Shown piece by piece: positions 56,515 to 64,000 of a stretch of DNA of 64,000 nt; within the stretch, counting starts at the first letter, position 1, and each line of letters opens with the position of its first letter. Under the pieces are notes generated by a model that was not told the DNA's origin, searched no databases, and was given only the letters and a program-made list of their open reading frames with translations. Both the position numbers and the translations under genes were made by a program. Source of the stretch: Dendrolimus kikuchii (Eukaryota > Arthropoda > Insecta > Lepidoptera > Lasiocampidae); NCBI GenBank assembly GCA_019925095.2, contig CM034392.1, positions 24,928,387-24,992,386 of the forward strand. The letters run 5' to 3'.

Positions 56515-57739
56515 TTAATTGCTTGATATTACAATTACTTATATATAATATAATATTTATCTGTAAAGATAAATAGAATAAATAGGAACATTTAAATAAA
56601 GTGATAATTACTATATCACAATATTGTTTACAATCAAATGGACCATAGTCCACATCTGTCCACGAATCTTCAGGCGAACATAAATAGATCATTAAACACC
56701 TACACACTGCCGGAACACAGGTTATGTATTTCGGCAATTACCTTGCTTTAATATTGTCAAAGTAGACCCCGGATAAACGTATCCACGGGTAAAAATATAT
56801 ACGAAATTCATGTTTTCATAATCCATTTCTCAACACAAAGCCAGCCCATATCCATTTGTCCAAAACACATTTACACGGCCACCCCCGAGAATAAAGCCGC
56901 ATTGCCAGATATAACACCTATTTCTTTATAAGCATCAGAAATGAGATCAGCATCTTTACGATGGCCTCTAGAACACAGCGATATAAAAGCCAATAAAATA
57001 AATTGGACAGTCCGCCGACGGTCTATATTCGTATCCCGCCGACATTTAGTCGGCATCGCTTAAATGAATAGATCTCATCTGATCTCTTGTTTTTTCTGTT
57101 TTTTCAGATCTTTATTGCTATGATGTAATTTCTTGTTTTAATTGAACACAAAAGCGAAATTGTTGGGAGATAGGAACAAAGATTTAGGCCCGCTTGCACA
57201 ACGATCGTCTTTAAATCAAATTAGTTAATCATATTAAACTACCTAAACACGTTTTACACAAAACGTATTTAAGATGTCTTGCATGAGGCAGTCTCCCATG
57301 TTATTTAGGTAAATGTATTTATGCCGTCGGTAAAACAGCCAGATGTGTTCCGTTTCACGCGGCGATCCATATTTTCGGACAAACACACGAAATTTAGCTT
57401 TAATGTTAGTTATTTCTTGCGTAAAAAGGGATTTTAGTTGGCCAATGTCAAGTTGACATTTGAAATTTCGTTCGTTTGGTTAGGTTTACTTCGGAATTTT
57501 TGGCGGCAACCTGAAGAATGATTTTTTGCGGTGTTATTTTATTTTCAATTTTATGGGTATTTAGCAAATAAAGCAAATAATAGAGTAATTATTTTTCTCA
57601 ATTCTAAATACCCATTATTCGTACAAACTTTAACATAGTAGCACAGTAATAAAGTTAAGGATTTGGATGCGGTAAAGATATTTTAACTTGGAAAGAATAA
57701 TTACAATATTCTAGCATTGTACTCGACCTGACGTTCACC

Positions 57740-58164
57740 ATGGATAAGGCGATCGCAGAGGCTTCTAAGGTACAAATAATGCACCTAGATGGTAAAAACT
57801 ATAAGCATTGGTGGTATCGTATTGAGACAGTGTGTAGGGCAATACCCGGCGCTGAAGAAATTTTGCAAGGAAAACTTCAAAAGCTCCAGGAGCCTGTAGC
57901 ATCTGATGATGCAGATGCTAAAGCAAAATATGAAATAAATTTACAACAATTTCTAAAAATTTACTGTGTCGTTTTAACTCTGATGACGACAAACATGATG
58001 GATGAGATTCTAGAACAAGTTATACGATATAAAAGCGCTAAAGAAATATGTGATGAGACTGATGAGCTAGAACGCCTATATAATGGAAGCAGCCAAGACA
58101 AATCTGTGATCTTTATCTAAAATTCTTTGATTATAAAAAGTACACTGAACAAGAGACGGAAAGC
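57740..58164 (+). pseudogene. copia-type gag N-terminal fragment
   Basis: Starts in a good context (CACCATGG). VQIMHLDGKNYKHWWYRIE matches the LDGxNYxxWxxRxE start of Ty1/copia gag; STOP-free to 58120 with YKSAKEICDETDELERLYNG, the usual SAKEIWDxLxxxY motif. A one-base shift near 58100 continues it as LYLKFFDYKKYTEQETESI until the RTE insertion at 58170. Rest of the retroelement is absent. Confidence 0.7.
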
Positions 58165-58169
58165 ATATA

Positions 58170-58455
58170 CATACATACATACATAACTTCACGCCAGTTC
58201 CCTTGCGGGGTAGGCACGAACAACAGAGTGCCATTTAGGCTTATTCTTACACACCTCACTTGCCTCTTTGACATTCATAACTCTTGTCATGCAAGCTCGT
58301 CTGTTCTTAAGGCTTCTGACATCACCTTCTGCTAGTACACGATCAATTTGATCATGGAAGGTGTGTCGTGGCCTTCCACGACTTCTGCATCCATCCACTT
58401 TTGCATTGTATATCTGTTTAGTCATTCTTTCATCATGCATTCTTTCCACATATAT
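58170..58455 (-). mobile_element. RTE-like LINE 3' end, copy 8, inserted in the long-TIR element
   Basis: Minus-strand copy open from HVERM-like codons (ERMHDERMTK) to PARELA. AGCATATA flanks it at 58162-58169 and 58456-58463. It interrupts the copia gag fragment. Confidence 0.85.
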
Positions 58456-58980
58456 AGCATATATCTGCATTAAAGAACATTTCAACAACTGTTTTCATAA
58501 ATTAATATTTATTATTAGTCTTTATGAAATTGTAAGTTATTAAAAAGTCAATTACATATTGTCACTCGTATATTATTTGCTTTAATTATTTATCTCAATG
58601 CTAAATACCCATAAAATCGAAAATAAAACAACACATCAAAAAAGCATTCTTCAGGTTGCCGCCAAAAATTCCGAAGTAAACCTAACCAAACGAACGAAAT
58701 TTCAAATGTCAAGTTGACATTGGCCAACAAAAATCCTTTTTACACAGAAATAACTAACATTAAAGCTAAATTTCGTATGTTTGTCCGAAAATATAGATCG
58801 CCGCGTGAAACGGAACACATCTGGCTGTTTTACCGAAGGAAAAAAATCATTTAGCTAAATAAGATGGGAGACCGCCTCATGCAAGACATTTTAAATACGT
58901 TTTGTGTAAAACGTGTTTAGGCAGTTTAAAATGATTAATTAAATTTGATTTAAAGACGATCGTTGTGCAAGCGGGCCTTA

Positions 58981-59660
58981 GGGCCGCTTGCATAATGGTA
59001 CTTAAATTTATTTAAGAAACACTAAACGCATTTAACACCCTTAAATACGATTAGCGTCTTGCACAACGCAAAATTTACCGGTAAATATGTTTAAAGAACT
59101 GTCAAAGTTAATCATGCAAAAATGGATATTTAACTGCTTTAAACGCGTTTAAGGACAAAAAAATTTTGAGTAACCTCTTTTCATGAATTAATATATATAC
59201 TATTCTTTATGAAATTGTCACTTATTAAAAAGTCAATTACAGATTGTCACTCGTATATTATTTGCTTTAATTATTTATCTCAATGCTAAATACCCATAAA
59301 ATCGAAAATAAAACAACACAGTAAAAAATCATTCTTCAGGTTGCCGCCAAAAATTCCGAAGTAAACCTAACCAAACGAACGAAATATCAAATGTCAAGTT
59401 GACATTGGCCAACTAAAATCGCTTTTTACACAAGAAATAACTAACATTAAAGCTAAATTTCGTATGTTTGTTCGAAAATATGGATCACCGCGTGAAACGG
59501 AACACATCTGGCTGTTTTACCGACGGCATAAATACATTAGCTAAATAACATGGGATACCGCCTTATGCAAGACATCTTAAATACGTTTTGTGTAAAACGT
59601 ATTTAGGCAGTTTAATATGATTAACTAAATTTGATTTAAAGACGATCGTTGTGCAAGCCC
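58981..59660. mobile_element. second Harbinger-like element sharing the right arm
   Basis: 59180-59660 is a direct repeat of 58490-58977, ending GATCGTTGTGCAAGCCC. Left end GGGCCGCTTGCATAATGGTA starts right after the TTA of the first element but its inner sequence differs, so the two ends are only terminally related. 680 bp, non-coding. Confidence 0.55.
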
Positions 59661-60009
59661 TAAATTTGCATGTTTAGCGAGTGGCAATAGCGATGGATGT
59701 CCGATACGCACTTGACGGTTATTTTCATCCCAGTGTATCTCCCCTACATAAAATTGAAAAATAAATAATGTACGGAAACTAGCGCCATCAAGTGTACCAG
59801 GAACGTCAAAAAATATAATTAGTTTCTATTTAGTCCACTTAACTTTACTTAAAATGGCGCTGTGCAATATCGTTGAATAAATACATCGCGCTGACGAGAT
59901 CTTAAGAGTATAAATGAAACCATAAGTTATGCTCATATTTGGTGAATCTCGCATACTTTTACATGAATTTTTATGTGAACCCTTTTTTACTCCTGGCATA
60001 AATGTACTT
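59661..60009. other. unassigned sequence
   Basis: No gene or repeat identified. Confidence 0.4.
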
Positions 60010-60395
60010 GTCCGATTTGAAAACCTGCCCGTAAAACTTCAAGTTAAAATTTTGTTGCGATTCGTTTTGCCACTTATCCGTTGAAGTTTCACTTCTACTA
60101 TGTCTCCCAGCACACATTTCGATTTTTCGCAGGTTTACTGCAAATTATGATTTGGTTAGGTTAGGTACATTTTAATGAATGCATTTTTTATTTAAACATA
60201 TTTTATTTTATCAAACAAAAAAACTTAATTCGATCTGGAAACAGAAAACCCATCCATAGTTATTACTCTAAAATTATGCCGCCCCACGTCTAGTTTAAAT
60301 TTATGCCGCTCCTCCACGCGGCCGTAACGCTTTTTCGTGATAGAAAAATCCTAAGACCCCCCGTTTATATAGAAGTTTCACTTCAATAACATTGC
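60010..60395. repeat. dispersed repeat, shared with 47634-47920
   Basis: Same landmarks; contains an extra segment CCGCTCCTCCACGCGGCCG. GAAGTTTCACTTC near both ends suggests terminal repeats. Confidence 0.8.
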
Positions 60396-60543
60396 AAGTG
60401 TTTTAATTGCGAAAGGTACATCGTTCCCTTTATACTATTACTCACAAGTCTCACAAACAATAGAATCTAGGTATTTCATTTTTTATTGCAACAGTAAGCT
60501 TGAAGAATTAAAATCCCAATACAAAGATTCTTAGGCACATATC

Positions 60544-60855
60544 TTTTTTTTTATTGCAGGAGATCAGCAGACAGGCAGACGGCCTACTTGTTGGAAAGCG
60601 GTCACCATCGCCTATGGATATTTGCAACACCAAAGTTGCTACAAATGCGCTGCTGCTCTCTTAAAGGAAACTGAAACCTGGTCACTAATGCCGGAACACA
60701 ACTCAAGGTTGTTATGGCGACATACTCTAGACCAGGGGTGGTAGCCATCCAGTCGGGCAAATGCCCTACCACCTGGTTGTGGGTTGTTAAGTCGCCTCTT
60801 AGGACAGGCCGCCCGGCCGCAGGAAATTGTATTCTTTCTCCGTTCCTGCACGGAT
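60544..60855 (-). mobile_element. SINE-A copy 14, full length
   Basis: T-run then ATTGCAGGAGATCAGCAGAC at left, CGTTCCTGCACGGAT at right. Confidence 0.9.
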
Positions 60856-60926
60856 AATATCTGTGGTAATGGAAAAATTCTGAATATACCTACCTACATA
60901 AAAATCGGAGATCTGTGATTTAAAAA

Positions 60927-61225
60927 TGTTCGTTGTGGTTCGGGCATGTGGAAAGAATGCATGATGAAAGAATGACTAAACAGATATACAATGCAAAAGT
61001 GGATGGCTGCAGAAGTCGTGGAAGGCCACGACACACCTTCCATGATCAAATTGATCGTGTACTAGCAGAAGGTGATGTCAGGAGCCTTAAGAACAGACGA
61101 GCTTGCATGACAAGAGTTATGAATGTCAAAGAGGCAAGTGAGGTGTGTAAGTATAAGCCTAAATGGCACTCTGTTGTTCGTGCCTACCCCGCAAGGGAAC
61201 TGGCGTGAAGTTATGTATGTATGTA
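60927..61225 (+). mobile_element. RTE-like LINE 3' end, copy 9 (13-bp TSD)
   Basis: Open from WFGHVERMHDERMTKQ to PARELA; flanked by TGTGATTTAAAAA at 60914-60926 and 61226-61238. Confidence 0.88.
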
Positions 61226-61238
61226 TGTGATTTAAAAA

Positions 61239-61664
61239 AATATAAAGAAGCTCTCCTGTACATACATATTTCTAAATGTCGCTTACGATGTTCTTCCATA
61301 ACAGGTTCAATATACTATAAACGTTTTTGGCAATCATTTACTCTTAAAACAAAAGACGTACGTATATGAACGAAATACAAAAAATGTGTTTTATATTAAC
61401 GTTCACATACTAGGAAAGTTTGTTTTCATTGACATTATACAACACGATATTTACTTTAGGATTACAGAAAGTGATTCGATTTACTATATATGCCAAAACC
61501 CCGCCACGTAGATACAATAGTTAATCACCCAAACTTACAGGACAGTAGATTAGACAAGAAAAATAAAGGATGTAAAAATGTATATTATAAAATAACATAT
61601 AATCGAATACAATGCAAGAAAACTTAACTTATTTGTATTGTATTCTACTCATAGTCCCTCAAGA
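61239..61664. other. AT-rich, nothing identified
   Basis: No supported feature. Confidence 0.4.
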
Positions 61665-61905
61665 CTATAAGTAGAATACTGAGCCCAGATCACCGTCTTC
61701 TATGGGTAAGGTGCCGAGAAGGCTGGCTACGTTTCCTCGCTGGATCGCCATACTGATCCGTTGGCCGAGGTAAGCACCAGTCCTCTGATCACCCGAAGAG
61801 TCAATGAGTCGTTTCGATAAATCTTGGTAGAGGCTCATGGCCTCAGGACCCCACGGTCCAAGCGTCTCGACAGCAAACGGCACAAACATATAACTCTCAC
61901 AGAGG
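61665..61905 (-). pseudogene. repeated LGPWG/AIQRGN tail domain, copy 4 (open)
   Basis: Open for 74 codons: MFVPFAVETLGPWGPEAMS, KRLIDSSGDQRTGAYLGQR, ISMAIQRGNVASLLGTLP, then stop. Best preserved of the four. Confidence 0.65.
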
Positions 61906-62033
61906 GTTGCATATTTATAAAAAAAAAATAAAAATATATGTACAATTAGGTACTTACCTTAAAAAAAAACCATAATACATGAATAAGGAATTTAAAAAAA
62001 GACTTCTGTCCCAATCGGAAACCCAGGAGGCAA

Positions 62034-62134
62034 TTTTTTTTATTATTTTTTTATTGCAGGAGTTCAGCAGACAGGCAGACGGCCCACTTAATGGAAAGCG
62101 GTTACCATCGCCTATGAACATTTGCAACACCAAA
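62034..62134 (-). mobile_element. SINE-A copy 15, tail only
   Basis: T-run, GCAGGAGTTCAGCAGACAGG and ends after TTTGCAACACCAAA. Confidence 0.82.
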
Positions 62135-62436
62135 AATTAAAAAGAATGTGTGCATTGTCACTTCACATATGCATATTGTATTATAACCTGGGCCACACAG
62201 CAATACCATGCCACTATCGATTGCAATTTCTATAAGAATAATCTGTAATCGAATAGGTTCATTAGCGATTTAGATAACCTCATCTGCTGCTGCTAAAATG
62301 ATCATCCTTTTGACTATGGAAGGTAGAGGTAAGGAGGGCCATTTCTGTATATGAAGAAATTTCCATCGAAATTAATTCATTTAGGGTGGCGCCATAGCAT
62401 CAAGGTGAATTTTCAAGAAAGGGTTGAGAGTTTTTG

Positions 62437-62636
62437 GCGGGAACTGAAAGGGGACGTTGTGCTGTGCAGTTTTGTTTTCTAAAAATGTGTAAAATTACTC
62501 TAAAATGAACAATAGTTGTAGGATAATCGATAGTTTTTGAGTAGTAATTATGTGTTTTGTGAGAAATGTGAACTGTATAGTCAAATGTGGCCTTTTGAGT
62601 TGTTACAAGAACTCCGTTGAATGGCACTAGCTGATT
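62437..62636. repeat. dispersed repeat, shared with 35838-36035
   Basis: Same 200-bp unit in the same orientation; ends diverge on both sides. Confidence 0.8.
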
Positions 62637-62804
62637 ACATACAGTTCAGCTGTGCTACACATAGGCTTAAGAAAAGGAAGAAACTATATTGTAAACTAAG
62701 ATCTGGCTTAAAGGCCTAGCTGCCAAGCCATAAACTTAAATAAAATAAAAATAAAGAAAGGGTCAAAGGTTAGTTAGAGTATTTTAGTTTTATAAAGTTA
62801 ATTA

Positions 62805-62856
62805 ATGCCGAGTTAGAAAATTTAATATTTTTATATGAAATTTTCTAACTCGGCAT
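62805..62856. repeat. perfect 19-bp hairpin
   Basis: ATGCCGAGTTAGAAAATTT at 62805-62823 is exactly inverted at 62838-62856 around a 14-nt loop. Could be a tiny MITE or a structured RNA; no copy elsewhere in the window. Confidence 0.8.
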
Positions 62857-63474
62857 ACGTCAATCCGTTAACAACTGCTACATTTGTACCACACCATTTG
62901 TCTACGCCAGCGCCTTTTCCGAGGGTTTTTGAACTATTATTTACTGTTTATAGCTGGATACTTTTTCAACTTTCCACCTTGAGACGGTTCTCTTTACCTC
63001 TACACTCTATACTTATGACAATATATTAGTCATGTTTGTATTGACTATAGTGGCGGTTTTTGGTCTTAGAAAATAGTTGTATTTTAACGGACTTCATGTC
63101 TTTGATACGTATGTACGTCCAATGGAAACAAACCATACTACGCGCTTTCAAGTTGTTCCGAGTGGCTTGATTTACGATTCGGAGGAAACCACCACACTTG
63201 ACTACGTTCGAAAAGCGAAATGCGCTTCGCTTCGTATTCGATTTTAGAATTCAAATATAATAGCCGTCTATCGAAAAACCAATCCGAGTATACCAAAGAC
63301 TAAAAATCCTTTTGCATCTTCAAGTAGGATCGTTATTGAGTTGGTTTTATTGGAATATAATAGATTACGTTGTATAGAGAAGTCTGCAATTGATAGTGCA
63401 GTTCTCAATTGCTATATAAGTGTATGTGCTATGTATGTAGGTTTAACTTGTTTCTATACTATCACTTGAAGACC
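62857..63474. other. unassigned sequence
   Basis: No recognisable coding sequence; GCGAAATGCGCTTCGCTTCG near 63213 is a small palindromic patch. Confidence 0.4.
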
Positions 63475-63832
63475 TGCGGTTCGGTCGCCAGTCAATCGGA
63501 TGGTTCTATAGGTACGCAATGCGTGGATCAGGCTACTTAACATGGAACAACGCCGAGTTTTCCTTGACATGGGTTTGCTGTATGATATTATGCATAGTTG
63601 TTTCGATTGTCCTGCAATAACGCAAATAATGTCATATTGTGCCCCAATGCGTCGGACAAGACACACACAATTGCTGCATACTACATGCCATACTACTAAC
63701 TACGGACAGAACTCTGTTTCCTCCAGAATTGGTGATACCTATAACTGTAATTTTAACGATACTGATCCTTTTTTGGGAACAAAGACTATATTCTTGAGAA
63801 AGGTATTACAGAGTCTGCTTGATAAAGGCTGA
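63475..63832 (+). mobile_element. LINE C-terminal fragment
   Basis: Frame from 63542: VFLDMGLLYDIMHSCFDCP, then SYCAPMRRTRHTQLL and NYGQNSVSSRIGDTYN, ending LRKVLQSLLDKG-stop. The layout (xxxLYDIxxGxxDCP, VPxxxTR) is that of the region after the RT domain in jockey-like LINEs. A/T-rich tail with AATAAA near 63883 follows. Confidence 0.6.
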
Positions 63833-64000
63833 TGAAATCTGTGTACCTATGACATATTCATTTTTTTGTTTTTTATTTTTATTAATAAACTAATTTATCT
63901 ATATATGTAATTATGTATTCTATCACGAATATATAATATTATATTGTTTAGCTTTTGATATAAGTATTACTAAGTATTATATATTACACATTAAATTTAT

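Larger units (their letters stand above)
57187..58977. mobile_element. long-TIR DNA element (PIF/Harbinger-like MITE) enclosing a gag fragment
   Basis: About 400 bp from 57187 (GGCCCGCTTGCACAACGATC) is inverted at about 58569-58977 with few differences. TTA flanks both ends (57184-57186, 58978-58980), the target-site size and sequence of PIF/Harbinger elements. The interior holds a copia-type gag fragment and an RTE insertion. No transposase seen, so non-autonomous. Confidence 0.75.

Overview
The window looks like insect nuclear DNA, most likely from a moth or butterfly. It is AT-rich, its genes are split by many GT-AG introns, and it is packed with fragments of non-LTR retrotransposons, SINEs, Helitron-like elements and MITEs of the kinds usual in Lepidoptera. 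No prokaryotic, viral, rRNA or CRISPR feature was seen.

The only clearly recognisable multi-exon host gene lies on the + strand at 1816-21038. It is an integrin alpha chain that best fits the alphaPS2 (inflated) type. Eighteen exons join into one open frame of 1277 codons plus a stop (3834 nt), with every intron phase consistent. The 5' exons (signal peptide and first propeller blades) lie outside the window. The chain reads as beta-propeller repeats with three Ca-binding loops, thigh and calf beta-sandwiches, a very long Gly/Ser/Gln/Tyr-rich insert, an RRRR furin site, one transmembrane helix and a short GFFKR tail ending in DEHL. The stop is followed by 51 in-frame open codons, a possible stop-codon readthrough extension.

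The region 21.2-25.6 kb is AT-rich and nearly empty apart from a strong hairpin at 21336-21413. From 25.6 kb on, the window is mostly transposon debris. (1) At least 16 copies of one SINE whose 3' tail matches a decayed LINE at 48.4-51.2 kb. (2) Nine 5'-truncated RTE-like LINE ends with (TATG)n tails, several with clear target-site duplications. (3) Helitron-like elements inserted between A and T. (4) A long-terminal-inverted-repeat element at 57187-58977 enclosing a copia-type gag fragment, itself hit by an RTE copy. (5) Smaller MITEs, a decayed mariner-like transposase in an integrin intron, and several unnamed LINE 3' ends.

A second probable host gene on the - strand (39897-40706) is intronless and encodes a 269-residue secreted, Asn/Asp-rich, coiled-coil-like protein that I do not recognise.

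The genes show no operon-like co-operation. The integrin is a membrane receptor, the 40-kb protein is presumably extracellular, and everything else is mobile DNA in various stages of decay.
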